A stretch of DNA of 64,000 nucleotides from an uncultured Lachnospiraceae bacterium (GCA_947591155.1 CANQDA010000019.1:1-64000); one strand, 5' to 3'; positions 8,097 through 16,594 are shown, counted from the first letter of the stretch. Program-made: numbers and translations. Notes: generated by a model not told the origin, from the sequence alone.

Positions 8097-10385
8097 ATGT
8101 GCGAACTGCTTGCGCCGGCCGGCTCATATGAAAGCATCAAGGCAGCTGTGAACGCGGGCGCGGACGCCGTGTACGTGGGAGGACTCCGCTTCGGGGCGCG
8201 GGCCTATGCGGACAATCCGGATGAGGAGCGCCTGATCCGCGGGATCGAATACTGCCATCTTCACGGGCGGAAGCTGTACCTGACGGTAAACACCCTGCTC
8301 AGGGAACAGGAGCTCGAGACGGAGCTCGGCCCGTATCTCCTTCCGTACTATGAGAACGGTGTGGACGGGCTGATCGTGCAGGATCTCGGGGTGCTGCGCT
8401 ATGTGCGGGAACACTTTCCGGGACTTCCGGTGCACGCGAGTACACAGATGACGGTCACGGGGACGGACGCGGTCAGGCTTTTGCAGGCTGAGGGGGTTTC
8501 CCGCGTCGTTGTCGCGAGAGAGCTGTCCCTGGAAGAGATCCGCAGGATCATAGAAGAGACGGGCGTAGAGGTGGAAGCGTTCATCCACGGAGCGATGTGC
8601 TATTCCTATTCGGGGCAGTGTCTGCTCAGCAGTCTTCTGGGCGGCCGCAGCGGCAACCGCGGGCGCTGCGCGCAGCCGTGCAGGCTTCCCTATCGTGTCG
8701 CGGGCGCGAAGGATCGGGCACAGTATCTTCTCTCCATGAAGGACATGTGCGCGATCGACCTCCTCCCGGAGCTTCTGGAGGCCGGGATTGCCTCGCTCAA
8801 GATCGAGGGGCGGATGAAGCGTCCGGAATATACGGCCGGAGTAGTGAGTGTGTACAGGAAATATCTGGACCGCTACAGAGAGCAGGGAAAGGAAAACTAC
8901 CATGTGGAGGACGCGGACCGCGATCTCCTGCGCGAGCTTTACAGCCGCAGCGGCTTTTCACAGGGATATTTCCACACGCACAACGGCAGGTCCATGATGA
9001 CGATGCAGCGACCGAGCTATGAAGGGACAACGGAGGTGCGGCAGGATATCCGGGAGCGCTTTCTTGAGCGCGAGATCCGCGAAAAAATCTCAGGCGTGCT
9101 TTCGATCCCGGCGAAAGGACCGGCGGTGCTGAAGCTGGAGTGCAGGGGCGTACATGCCGAGTACTCGCTTGAGATCGCGCAGCCGGCGCAGAACCGTCCG
9201 ACCGAAGCGGATACGGTGCGGCGGCAGATGAGGAAGACAGGGAATACGCCGTTTGAGTTTGAAAATCTGGACATTGCTCTGGCGGAGGGACTGTTTGTCC
9301 CGATCGCCGGATTGAATGAGCTGCGAAGGACAGGACTGGATCTGCTCAGGCAAAAGATTCTGGAGCGCGGTCGGAGAGATTGCGCTAAGGCCCGCGAGGC
9401 TATAGAAAAAGAGAGCAAAACAGGGACTTGTGAAGCGGCCAGGCGCGGGAGAACGGATGCACGTTCTGAACGCGCCCGGGCGAACAGCGGGAATGACGGA
9501 CCGTATATCAATCTGCTCGTGACCGATGAGGGGCAGCTTCGGGCAGTGCTGAAGAGTGGTCTCCGGGAGAAGATCGATACGGTCTATCTGGACATTCTTC
9601 TCTTCGCGATGCTTACAAGGGGCGCGGGGCAAAGCGCCGGACAGAGTGAGGAACAGGGCGCGCTGCGCAGGGCGGAAGAACTCCTCGCGCAGCTGAGGCG
9701 AAGAGGCTGGCGTTGCTTCCTGAACGCTCCCGCGGTGCTGCGCGAGCGGGAACGCACGTTTCTGGCCGGGAGTCTGATGCGGACGGTGCTGCGCGAGATG
9801 GACGGTTTCCTGCTCCACACGGTTGATGAACTCTCTTATTTCGGGAATTATATTCGCGAGAGTGGGACGTCGGCGCAGCTCGCCGCGGACGACAGCCTTT
9901 ACGCTTATAACAGGCGGGCCGCCGTTTTTCTGCGCGACCATGGAGTCGCGAGGTTCACGCTCCCGGCGGAACTGAACTACTGGGAGCTTCGGGAGCTCGG
10001 GAGGGAAAACGCGGAGCTTTCCGTCTACGGATATCAGGCGGTGATGCAGTCCGCCCAGTGTGTGGTGAAGAATACCAGAGGCTGCACGAAGATTCCGGCA
10101 GTCACATATTTGAAGGATCGAAAGAACGCGGAGTTTCCGGTGCTGAACCGTTGCCCGTTCTGTTATAATACGATCTACAACAGCGTTCCGCTGATGTTGC
10201 TCGGATGCGGGGAGGAGATCGGACGGCTCTCGCCCTCGTATCTGCGCCTGTCTTTCACGGTCGAGTCGGAGGAGGAGACGGGACGCATTCTGGATGCCTG
10301 CGCGAAGGCTCTGCCCGGGGAGACGCAGGCGCACGGTCCCTCAAACAGAGGGACGAGAGGACACTTCAGAAGAGGAGTGGAGTAG
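8097..10385 (+). CDS. U32 family peptidase (DUF3656-containing, RlhA-like)
   Basis: The 762-residue protein starts at ATG 8097 (AGGAGGT at 8088-8093; the longer frame from 8049 lacks such a site). It begins MCELLAPAGSYESIKAAVNA, typical of U32 proteins, and has the U32 signature region around residues 160-235 with cysteines in AMCYSYSGQCLLSS and GRCAQPCRLPY. A second, C-terminal half (about 380-760) resembles the extended DUF3656-type U32 proteins and has a Cys cluster near NRCPFCYN. E. coli members (RlhA, TrhP/YegQ) act in rRNA or tRNA hydroxylation, so the peptidase name is doubtful. It ends 2 bp before the FtsW/RodA start, suggesting translational coupling. Confidence 0.9.
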   Translation: MCELLAPAGSYESIKAAVNAGADAVYVGGLRFGARAYADNPDEERLIRGIEYCHLHGRKLYLTVNTLLREQELETELGPYLLPYYENGVDGLIVQDLGVLRYVREHFPGLPVHASTQMTVTGTDAVRLLQAEGVSRVVVARELSLEEIRRIIEETGVEVEAFIHGAMCYSYSGQCLLSSLLGGRSGNRGRCAQPCRLPYRVAGAKDRAQYLLSMKDMCAIDLLPELLEAGIASLKIEGRMKRPEYTAGVVSVYRKYLDRYREQGKENYHVEDADRDLLRELYSRSGFSQGYFHTHNGRSMMTMQRPSYEGTTEVRQDIRERFLEREIREKISGVLSIPAKGPAVLKLECRGVHAEYSLEIAQPAQNRPTEADTVRRQMRKTGNTPFEFENLDIALAEGLFVPIAGLNELRRTGLDLLRQKILERGRRDCAKAREAIEKESKTGTCEAARRGRTDARSERARANSGNDGPYINLLVTDEGQLRAVLKSGLREKIDTVYLDILLFAMLTRGAGQSAGQSEEQGALRRAEELLAQLRRRGWRCFLNAPAVLRERERTFLAGSLMRTVLREMDGFLLHTVDELSYFGNYIRESGTSAQLAADDSLYAYNRRAAVFLRDHGVARFTLPAELNYWELRELGRENAELSVYGYQAVMQSAQCVVKNTRGCTKIPAVTYLKDRKNAEFPVLNRCPFCYNTIYNSVPLMLLGCGEEIGRLSPSYLRLSFTVESEEETGRILDACAKALPGETQAHGPSNRGTRGHFRRGVE

Positions 10386-10387
10386 CT

Positions 10388-11950
10388 ATGATGAACCTGA
10401 TCATTCAGATATCAAAATATCTGATCCTGCTGTTGATGGCGCTGTATACGCTTCAGTGCTTTACGGTTTTCCGCCTCAGGGACGAGGAAGCGAAGCGCTA
10501 TCTTTTTCTGCGCCAGAATATGCTGATGTTCTCCATGCACTTTGTGGCCTTCATGGTACTGTACCTTGAACTGACGGAGACGACAATCCTGCTGTTCTAC
10601 GGGGCGCAGGTGCTGTACCTGGCGGCTGTGCTCGTGCTGTTCGGAAATCTGTACCGCAGGGCGTCGAGGCTTTTGATCAACAACATGTGCATGCTGATCT
10701 GTGTCGGCTTCATCATGGTCACGCGGCTTTCCTATGAGCAGAGCGTAAAGCAGTTCAAGATCGCTGTGCTCTCGTCGGTCGTCGCGCTGTTGATTCCGGT
10801 CATCATCCGAAAGCTGCGCTTCATCACGCGCATGTACTGGGCGTACACGCTGCTCGGGATCGGCCTGCTCGGCCTTGTGGCGATCGCGGCTCGCGTGACC
10901 TACGGGGCGAAGCTCTCCTTCGAGCTGGGAGGGATCTCTGTACAGCCGTCCGAGTTTGTCAAGATCATCTTTGTCTTCGCGATCGCCGGTCTGCTCACAC
11001 GCGCGCGGGATTTTCGCCGCATCGCGATCGCCACTGGTCTCGCCGCGGTCCATGTGCTGATCCTCGTGATCTCCAAGGATCTCGGGAGCGCGCTGATCTT
11101 TTTCATCACTTATCTTGTAATGCTGTTTGTGGCGACGCGCAATCCGTTTTATGTGCTCGCCGGTGTGCTGTCGGGTTCGGTGGCTGCCGTGGGCGCATTC
11201 TTCCTGTTCAGCCATGTGCGCGTGCGCGTGGAGGCATGGAAGGATCCGTTTAAGGACTATCAGGGGGATGGGTATCAGATCGGCCAGTCGCTCTTCGCGA
11301 TCAGCGCAGGGAGCTGGTTCGGCACCGGACTGTGTCAGGGGTCTCCGGGTGCTGTTCCCCTCGCGGCGCAGGACATGATGTTCTCAGCGATCTGCGAGGA
11401 GCTTGGCTGTGTTTTCGGCATCTGTCTGATCCTTGTGTGCATGAGCTGCTTCATCATGTTTGTCAATATCGCGATGCAGCTGACGAACCGCTATTACCGG
11501 CTGGTGGCGGTCGGACTCGGGACGACCTACGCGGTGCAGACTTTTCTGACCGTGGGAGGAACGATCAAGCTGATCCCTCTGACCGGCGTGACGCTGCCGC
11601 TTGTCAGCTACGGGGGAAGTTCGATGCTGAGCACGCTGATCATGTTTGCGATCGTGCAGGGACTGTACATGCTGCAGCGTGACGAAGAATATAAGGTGGA
11701 ACAGAAAAAGCTGCAGGAGCAGCCCTATTATGGAAGAGGAGATCATACCGGAGTGCAGGAGGAATACTATGAGGAAGAAGGATACGCCGGAGCGCAGCAG
11801 ACAGGCTACGGGCAGGGACCGCAGGACGGGTACTACGGACAGAACGGATACTTCGGCCCGCGCTACGAGTACTATGCAGACGACGGGGCAGACTTCCGGC
11901 AGGAACCGTACCAGGACGAGGAGTACGAGGAAAGACCGCGAAGAAAATAG
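10388..11950 (+). CDS. SEDS peptidoglycan polymerase, FtsW/RodA/SpoVE family
   Basis: The start is ATG 10388 (GAGGAGTGG upstream), giving 520 residues with about ten membrane segments. SEDS hallmarks include ISVQPSEFVKIIFV (about residues 183-196), YQGDGYQIGQSLFAI, LCQGSPG, and GVTLPLVSYGGSS near the end of the membrane domain. It polymerises glycan strands from lipid II with a class B PBP, and the next gene encodes exactly that. The last about 85 residues form a hydrophilic, Tyr/Gly/Glu-rich cytoplasmic tail unusual for the family. The tail's DNA is read in a second frame as the N-terminus of the PBP. FtsW versus RodA cannot be settled from sequence. Confidence 0.92.
   Translation: MMNLIIQISKYLILLLMALYTLQCFTVFRLRDEEAKRYLFLRQNMLMFSMHFVAFMVLYLELTETTILLFYGAQVLYLAAVLVLFGNLYRRASRLLINNMCMLICVGFIMVTRLSYEQSVKQFKIAVLSSVVALLIPVIIRKLRFITRMYWAYTLLGIGLLGLVAIAARVTYGAKLSFELGGISVQPSEFVKIIFVFAIAGLLTRARDFRRIAIATGLAAVHVLILVISKDLGSALIFFITYLVMLFVATRNPFYVLAGVLSGSVAAVGAFFLFSHVRVRVEAWKDPFKDYQGDGYQIGQSLFAISAGSWFGTGLCQGSPGAVPLAAQDMMFSAICEELGCVFGICLILVCMSCFIMFVNIAMQLTNRYYRLVAVGLGTTYAVQTFLTVGGTIKLIPLTGVTLPLVSYGGSSMLSTLIMFAIVQGLYMLQRDEEYKVEQKKLQEQPYYGRGDHTGVQEEYYEEEGYAGAQQTGYGQGPQDGYYGQNGYFGPRYEYYADDGADFRQEPYQDEEYEERPRRK
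11757..11762 (+). promoter_or_regulatory. Ribosome binding site of the PBP gene inside ftsW/rodA
   Basis: AGGAGG at 11757-11762 is six bases from ATG 11769, in the correct place to start the PBP frame, although it lies within the coding region of the SEDS gene, where the same bases encode part of QEEYYEE. Confidence 0.6.
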
Positions 11951-13424
11951 GATCCCGCTGCGCGTAAAAGAGGTCAGCTTCGAGCAGGAGCCCGAGCCGA
12001 TCTCAGGGAGCGGGCGCAACACGGAGCTCGGGATCGTCACTTACACCTTTGTCTTCCTCTTTCTTGTGATGATCGGCTATCTCGTCTACATCAACGTGTG
12101 GAAGGTGAAGGAGCTGAACTCCAGCGCCTACAACACGAAAGACATCGCAAATATGGACAAGTACATCCGCGGGTCGATCCTCTCCGCAGACGGCAGCGTA
12201 CTCGCGCAGACCGATGTGACAGAGGATGGGGAAGAGGTGCGCATCTATCCGTTTGCGAATAAATTTGCCCATGTGATCGGCTACTCGACGAACGGGCAGT
12301 CCGGGCTGGAGGCGGCGTGCAACAAAGAACTGCTTTCCTCCCACGTCTCGGCGCTCTCGCGCTCCGAGGAGGAAGAGGACGTCAAGACGAGGGGAGATTC
12401 TGTCGTCGTGACCTTGAACGCGAACCTGCAGAGCGTCGCGTACGACGCGCTGGGTTCCTACAACGGCGCCGTCGTCGTGATGGAGCCGGACACCGGAAAG
12501 ATTTTAGCGATGGTCTCGAAGCCGGACTTTGATCCGAACACGATCGGGGAAGTATGGGAGAGCCTTGTGACGGACAACACGAGCAGCGTGCTTTTAAACC
12601 GCGCGACGCAGGGCCTCTATCCGCCCGGCTCCACGTTTAAGATCCTGACGACGCTCGCGTACATGCGGCAGAAGCCAGGGGAATTTCAGAATTTTCAGTA
12701 TGACTGCATCTCGCAGCTCACGGTGAATGACGTCACGATCAACTGCTACAACAACACCGCGCACGGGCAGGAGGACTTGAAGGGCGCGTTCTCGCACTCC
12801 TGCAACACGGCGTTTGCCAGCATCGGAATGGAGTTGGACAATGAAGATTTTGTCAGCCTCTGCGAAGAGTTTCTCTTCAACAGGGCGCTCCCCGCGTCGA
12901 TGCAGCACAGCACCTCGCAGTTCGCGCTGAGCAGGGATTCCTCCTACGGAGACCAGATGACGACGGCAATCGGGCAGGGGGATACGCTGATGACGCCGCT
13001 GCACATGGCGATGATCGCGGCCACGGTCGCGAACGGTGGAATTATGATGAAGCCGTACTGTGTCGATCATATCCAGACCTATGACGGAGATTTTGTGTCC
13101 TCCGAGAAGCCGGCCAGATACAAGCGCCTGATGACGGAGGAGGAAGCGCGCATCCTCACGGAATACATGCGCGAGACAGTCGTGAGCGGAACGGCGACGG
13201 AGCTCGGCTGGTACAATTTTACCGCGGCGGGCAAAACCGGTTCCGCGGAGTACAAGAGCGGGGACAGCGAAGGGACGCATTCCTGGTTCGTCGGATTTTC
13301 GGACGTGGAGGATCCCGATATCGTCGTCGCCGTGATCGCCGAGAACGGCGGTACCGGGAGCCAGACGGCGGTCCCGATCGCCTCGCAGATCTTTCAGGCA
13401 TATTACGGCATTTACGGCAATTAG
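11769..13424 (+). CDS. Class B penicillin-binding protein (transpeptidase, FtsI/PbpA type)
   Basis: From ATG 11769 the protein is 551 residues: an Arg-rich, disordered cytoplasmic region (1-80), one membrane segment (about 86-108), and a transpeptidase domain with SxxK at Ser288 (PPGSTFK), SxN at Ser344 (HSCNTAF) and KTG at Lys489. It cross-links peptidoglycan outside the membrane together with the SEDS polymerase encoded just upstream. The frame overlaps ftsW/rodA by 182 bp in a different phase. No ATG, GTG or TTG occurs in this frame between 11877 and the membrane segment, so initiation must occur inside the upstream gene (11769, or ATG 11874 without a ribosome site). It is short for a class B PBP because the pedestal domain is minimal. 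Confidence 0.9.
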   Translation: MRKKDTPERSRQATGRDRRTGTTDRTDTSARATSTMQTTGQTSGRNRTRTRSTRKDREENRIPLRVKEVSFEQEPEPISGSGRNTELGIVTYTFVFLFLVMIGYLVYINVWKVKELNSSAYNTKDIANMDKYIRGSILSADGSVLAQTDVTEDGEEVRIYPFANKFAHVIGYSTNGQSGLEAACNKELLSSHVSALSRSEEEEDVKTRGDSVVVTLNANLQSVAYDALGSYNGAVVVMEPDTGKILAMVSKPDFDPNTIGEVWESLVTDNTSSVLLNRATQGLYPPGSTFKILTTLAYMRQKPGEFQNFQYDCISQLTVNDVTINCYNNTAHGQEDLKGAFSHSCNTAFASIGMELDNEDFVSLCEEFLFNRALPASMQHSTSQFALSRDSSYGDQMTTAIGQGDTLMTPLHMAMIAATVANGGIMMKPYCVDHIQTYDGDFVSSEKPARYKRLMTEEEARILTEYMRETVVSGTATELGWYNFTAAGKTGSAEYKSGDSEGTHSWFVGFSDVEDPDIVVAVIAENGGTGSQTAVPIASQIFQAYYGIYGN

Positions 13425-13456
13425 GGGCGGGAAGGTCAGCTTCCGCCCGCGGTTTT
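13425..13456 (+). terminator. Probable terminator after the PBP gene
   Basis: GGGCGGGAAG pairs with CTTCCGCCC with one bulged base, followed by GCGGTTTT. The T-run is short and two to three bases removed from the stem. Confidence 0.4.
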
Positions 13457-13487
13457 GACGGCTTTACCGCCGCCTGTTGATTTCAGG

Positions 13488-13516
13488 TTGCACGATTCCC
13501 AAAAAAGAGTTATACT
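13488..13516 (+). promoter_or_regulatory. Sigma-A promoter of the NUDIX gene
   Basis: TTGCAC (13488-13493), 17-base spacer, TATACT (13511-13516); the NUDIX start codon is 43 bases further on. Confidence 0.7.
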
Positions 13517-13558
13517 GGTTGCAGTCATACATGGCACGCGCAGACAGGAGGGATTGCA

Positions 13559-14011
13559 ATGATCGAGGCAACAAGCTGTGGCGGTGTGGTGATATTCAGA
13601 GGAAAGATACTTGTTTTATACAAAAGCTACAAGAACAAGTACGAAGGTTGGGTTCTGCCGAAGGGGACAGTGGAGGAAGGCGAAGAGTTCAAAGACACTG
13701 CCGCCAGAGAGGTGCGGGAGGAGACGGGAGTCACAGCTTCCATCATAAAATACATCGGAAAGAGTCAGTACACGTTCAACGTGCCGGAGGATACGGTCGC
13801 GAAGGATGTACACTGGTATCTGATGATGGCAGACAGCTATTACAGCAAGCCGCAGCGAGAGGAGTATTTCATTGACTCAGGGTATTACAAATATCATGAA
13901 GCGTATCACCTTCTCAAATTTGCCAACGAGAAGATGATCCTCGAGAAGGCGTACAATGAATATTTGAATCTCAAAAAGAATAATCTTTGGGGAAACAGAA
14001 AATACTTTTAG
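13559..14011 (+). CDS. NUDIX hydrolase
   Basis: This 150-residue protein has a full NUDIX box at about residues 36-58: GTVEEGEEFKDTAAREVREE followed by TGV, with the metal-binding Glu residues in REVREE. NUDIX enzymes hydrolyse nucleoside diphosphate derivatives (NTPs, dinucleoside polyphosphates, ADP-ribose). The substrate cannot be told, though the Ap4A-type look (WVLPKGTVEEGE) is common in Clostridia. The start ATG 13559 has AGGAGGG eight bases upstream. It has its own promoter. Confidence 0.9.
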   Translation: MIEATSCGGVVIFRGKILVLYKSYKNKYEGWVLPKGTVEEGEEFKDTAAREVREETGVTASIIKYIGKSQYTFNVPEDTVAKDVHWYLMMADSYYSKPQREEYFIDSGYYKYHEAYHLLKFANEKMILEKAYNEYLNLKKNNLWGNRKYF

Positions 14012-14080
14012 TCTACAAGATGCCGGGATTTCGCTGCCTGCGGGATCTCGGTGATTTTGTATTTCGGCGGGAGAAGAAGC

Positions 14081-14395
14081 ATGATCTGGTATTCGGAACT
14101 CTATCTTGGGAAACTTGCCCGGGAGAAAAAAGAAAAACTGATTCAAAAGATAGAATCGGGGAAAACTCCAGTCAATACCTATCTTGTGACGCTCGCGTCC
14201 GGGGAGTCCAATCAGCTGGAGATCGTCCCTGCATGGAACCTGAGGTTCGCGCGCAACCGCTCGGAGCTCTCTGTGATCGTCGGGGTCGGCTGCGGCAGAC
14301 GCGAGGCGTTTGAGCTTGTGCGCAGGATCACCGAAGAGGTGTACCGCGAGACGGGGGGAGCCGATCTGAGGGGATACTTCGCGCAGAGGATCTGA
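14081..14395 (+). CDS. Conserved-looking protein of unknown function (104 residues)
   Basis: ATG 14081 with GGGAGAAG upstream gives a 104-residue soluble protein beginning MIWYSELYLGKLAREKKEK. No signal peptide, membrane segment or known motif is visible. The composition is mixed alpha/beta, with a charged N-terminal helix and the hydrophobic strand ELSVIVGVGCG. It lies between the NUDIX gene and a DUF2953 gene in the same direction, and follows normal codon use for the window, so it is probably real and cotranscribed. I do not recognise the family. Confidence 0.65.
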   Translation: MIWYSELYLGKLAREKKEKLIQKIESGKTPVNTYLVTLASGESNQLEIVPAWNLRFARNRSELSVIVGVGCGRREAFELVRRITEEVYRETGGADLRGYFAQRI

Positions 14396-14432
14396 AAACA
14401 TTCACGATTTCAGAGAGGTCGACAGGAAGAAT

Positions 14433-15482
14433 ATGCTACATATGATTCTGGGTATACTAAAAGTAATCGGCTTGATCATAGGGATCCTGCTTCTGCTTCT
14501 GCTCTCCGTGCTGCTGGCGCTCATCTTTGTGCCGGTCAGGTATAAGCTGACAGCGAAGGTGCTTCCGGGGCAATATGCGTTTTCCCTGCGGGGAAGCTGG
14601 CTTTTGCATATTGTCAGCGCTTCGGTGAGCGCAGACTCGGTGAACGGGCGAAGGATCGCGCTGCGGCTGTTCGGCATACGGTTGCCGCTGTTTCAGCCGG
14701 AGGACGATACCGGCGAGCGGGAGGATCGGGACGGCAGGGGTGAAATAGAGAGCCGCGTGAAGAAAAGAAAAACCCGGGATACAGAAAAAAAGGAAACTGA
14801 GGATACAGAGAAAAAGGAAACCGGGAATACGGAAAAGAAGAAGGGAAAAAAGAAAAAGGGAAGCGGGGAAGAAAGAGGGACAGACACAGAGCCGGATCAA
14901 AAAGCGTCGGACGTCACGGAACAGATCGAAGCAGAGCCGGAGCAGGCGAAGCGGAACATTTTACAAAAAATATGGTTTCAATGCAGGCGCATCTGTGGTA
15001 AAATAAGTCAGATCATACGGAAGCTCATACAGGCAGTCAGGGGCTTCCGGCGAACGCTCGTCAGTCTGAAGCGGCGGACGGCGCGGCTTGGGCAAAAGGC
15101 AATCACATTGCTGCGCAAGCCGGGAGAACTCAGGGAATTTATTGAAGAGTATGAGCTGCGGGATGTGTTCGGCGGACTGATCGGGCATCTGCTGTTTTTG
15201 GTCGGACATTACAAGCCGCGCAGGATTCAGGGTTATCTGCGGTTTGGCACGGATGATCCTTCAGTGACGGGGCAGCTCACGGGTCTGATATATCTTTTGC
15301 TCCCGGCGCGTGCGGACCGCTATTCGGTCGAGCCCGAGTTCAACGAGACGGTTTTTGAGACGGAGACGATCTGTTCCGGGCATATACGGGCATTGCATGT
15401 GCTGCGCGTTCTGTGGCGCGCCTTCCGGGACAAGAAGCTTAGAAGAATGATAGGCAAGCTGAGAAAGAGAGGAGATTCATAA
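14433..15482 (+). CDS. DUF2953 membrane protein
   Basis: The 349-residue protein has an N-terminal membrane segment (about residues 8-35, rich in Leu/Ile) followed by a beta-rich region (RYKLTAKVLPGQYAFSLRGS), then a charged insert (about 95-165), then the conserved C-terminal half with LIGHLLFLVGHYKPRRIQGY and LRFGTDDPSVTGQLTGLIYL, which is the DUF2953 signature. In Clostridia this family is usually encoded directly before gerW (ytfJ), as here: the gerW start is 1 bp after its stop. A sporulation link is therefore inferred. The charged insert contains near-identical octapeptide repeats. Confidence 0.8.
   Translation: MLHMILGILKVIGLIIGILLLLLLSVLLALIFVPVRYKLTAKVLPGQYAFSLRGSWLLHIVSASVSADSVNGRRIALRLFGIRLPLFQPEDDTGEREDRDGRGEIESRVKKRKTRDTEKKETEDTEKKETGNTEKKKGKKKKGSGEERGTDTEPDQKASDVTEQIEAEPEQAKRNILQKIWFQCRRICGKISQIIRKLIQAVRGFRRTLVSLKRRTARLGQKAITLLRKPGELREFIEEYELRDVFGGLIGHLLFLVGHYKPRRIQGYLRFGTDDPSVTGQLTGLIYLLLPARADRYSVEPEFNETVFETETICSGHIRALHVLRVLWRAFRDKKLRRMIGKLRKRGDS
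14778..14846 (+). repeat. Short in-frame tandem repeat within the DUF2953 gene
   Basis: About 2.9 copies of a 24-base unit encoding DTEKKETE, DTEKKETG and NTEKKKG. The copies differ at a few third positions. The repeat is inside the Lys/Glu-rich insert and is a candidate for length variation between strains. Confidence 0.75.
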
Positions 15483-15483
15483 C

Positions 15484-15897
15484 ATGGCGGACAATTTTCA
15501 GAGCACGGTGGAGTCCCTGTTCAGGGGAATGGATAATTTCATCACGACAAAGACGGTCGTCGGGGATGCGATCACGGTCGGCGATACGATCATCCTGCCG
15601 CTTGTGGATGTGATGTTCGGCGTCGGCGCCTCAGCGAAGCAGGAGGATCGCAAAAACAACGGCGGCGGCGGTATGGGCGGAAAGATATCCCCGAGTGCGG
15701 TGCTGGTGATCCAGAACGGCACGACGAAGCTCGTCAATGTCAAGAATCAGGACAGCGTGACGAAGATCCTCGACATGGTTCCTGATTTCGTCAACAAGTT
15801 CACTGCGGGAAGAGGCGGCGGAAAGACTCAGCCGGAGGACGACCCGGATGTAGAGCAGGCGATCCACGACGCGGCCGAGGGGGAATCCGTATTCTAA
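15484..15897 (+). CDS. gerW: GerW family sporulation protein (YtfJ)
   Basis: The 137-residue protein matches the GerW/YtfJ family: KTVVGDAITVGDTIILPLVD, a glycine-rich loop (NNGGGGMGG, residues about 59-67) and SAVLVIQNGTTKLVNV. In Bacillus the protein is made in the forespore and is needed for a normal germination response. It is translated from ATG 15484, one base after the stop of the DUF2953 gene, so the two are coupled. Confidence 0.93.
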   Translation: MADNFQSTVESLFRGMDNFITTKTVVGDAITVGDTIILPLVDVMFGVGASAKQEDRKNNGGGGMGGKISPSAVLVIQNGTTKLVNVKNQDSVTKILDMVPDFVNKFTAGRGGGKTQPEDDPDVEQAIHDAAEGESVF

Positions 15898-15973
15898 ATC
15901 CATGCATGGCGCATACAATAAAGTAAAAGCGCGGCTGTCTGCCTGATGGGAAAGGAATGGCGGCCCAAAAGGG

Positions 15974-16123
15974 ATGAAATGGTATCCGATGCGGAAACTG
16001 ATAGGCTATACGATGTTCTGGATCGCGGTCGGCATGGTGTTGGGGCTGTTTATCGAGAATATCCTGATCAGAATGCTGATGATTTTGTTTTTGCTTTTGC
16101 TTGGGTATAATCTGTTCTTATGA
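15974..16123 (+). CDS. Small membrane protein (49 residues)
   Basis: ATG 15974 to TGA 16121-16123 encodes MKWYPMRKLIGYTMFWIAVG, followed by a second hydrophobic stretch (NILIRMLMILFLLLLGYNLF). Two hydrophobic segments with a Lys/Arg-rich N-terminus suggest a small inner-membrane protein with both ends on one side. A purine-rich GGGAAAGGAA lies 19 or more bases upstream, and AAAAGGG directly abuts the ATG, so the precise start could also be the internal ATG at 15989. Similar short proteins occur next to gerW in relatives as far as I recall; function unknown. Confidence 0.65.
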   Translation: MKWYPMRKLIGYTMFWIAVGMVLGLFIENILIRMLMILFLLLLGYNLFL

Positions 16124-16195
16124 GCCACGCAAATCTGCCGGAGCGCGAAACGATCTGTCCGTGTTGCATGGGCTTATAAATGAAATATATGATAA

Positions 16196-16222
16196 GAAGC
16201 CGCTGCATTGCACAGCGGCTTC
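16196..16222 (-). terminator. Stem-loop between the small membrane gene and rpmB (probably shared terminator)
   Basis: Perfect 10-bp stem GAAGCCGCTG (16196-16205) / CAGCGGCTTC (16213-16222). Read on the - strand it is followed by TTATCATATATTT, read on the + strand by a weak CTTGTGTCTTT. Its position suits termination of rpmB and perhaps of the + strand transcript too. Confidence 0.55.
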
Positions 16223-16239
16223 CTTGTGTCTTTGCAAAA

Positions 16240-16425
16240 TTAAGCTCTTTCCACCTTGCCGGATCTCAGACAAGAAGTACAAACATACATTCTCTTAGCG
16301 GCACCGTTGACCTTCACTTTAACGTGTTTGACGTTAGCCTTCCAGATCTTATTGCTTCTTCTATGAGAATGGCTCACATTGTTCCCAAAATGAACAGCTC
16401 TGTCGCAAATCGCACATTTCGCCAT
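16240..16425 (-). CDS. rpmB: 50S ribosomal protein L28
   Basis: The 61-residue protein starts at the ATG complementary to 16423-16425, with AAGGAGGT seven bases upstream; a longer in-frame extension is not translated because of this site. It begins MAKCAICDRAVHFGNNVSHS and contains RRSNKIWKANVKHVKV and CTSCLRSGKVERA. The CxxC at residues 4-7 and the CTSC near the end make this the zinc-binding (C+) form of L28. It is transcribed alone, divergent from the yloU-fakA-recG operon, an arrangement conserved in Firmicutes. Confidence 0.98.
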   Translation of the reverse strand: MAKCAICDRAVHFGNNVSHSHRRSNKIWKANVKHVKVKVNGAAKRMYVCTSCLRSGKVERA

Positions 16426-16451
16426 GACCGCACCTCCTTGGAATAGTATTA

Positions 16452-16473
16452 AGTCTGCCTTCCTTCGCAGACT
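16452..16473 (-). other. Hairpin in the rpmB leader
   Basis: AGTCTGC (16452-16458) and GCAGACT (16467-16473) form a perfect 7-bp stem in the 5' untranslated region of rpmB, between its promoter and its ribosome site. It may be a stability element or an autoregulatory leader; nothing further supports either. Confidence 0.4.
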
Positions 16474-16485
16474 CACAGCACATTG

Positions 16486-16514
16486 ATTCTATCAGATGAG
16501 ACTCTTTTTTGCAA
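16486..16514 (-). promoter_or_regulatory. Sigma-A promoter of rpmB
   Basis: On the - strand: TTGCAA (16514-16509), 17-base spacer, TAGAAT (16491-16486). It gives a leader of about 55 bases before the rpmB start. Confidence 0.78.
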
Positions 16515-16566
16515 GCAGAAATTGTTAAAATGAAAAAATAATTTGCCGAAATATGAAAATGTGTCT

Positions 16567-16594
16567 TTGCAACGACGTTCTTTTCTGGTAGAAT
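16567..16594 (+). promoter_or_regulatory. Sigma-A promoter of the yloU-fakA-recG operon
   Basis: TTGCAA (16567-16572), 16-base spacer, TAGAAT (16589-16594). It is divergent from the rpmB promoter, and both use the same TTGCAA / TAGAAT hexamers. Confidence 0.68.

Noticed and set aside
9090..10334. 414-codon - strand frame opposite the U32 gene
   Set aside because: Shadow frame with strong Arg/Pro/Gln bias and no domain.
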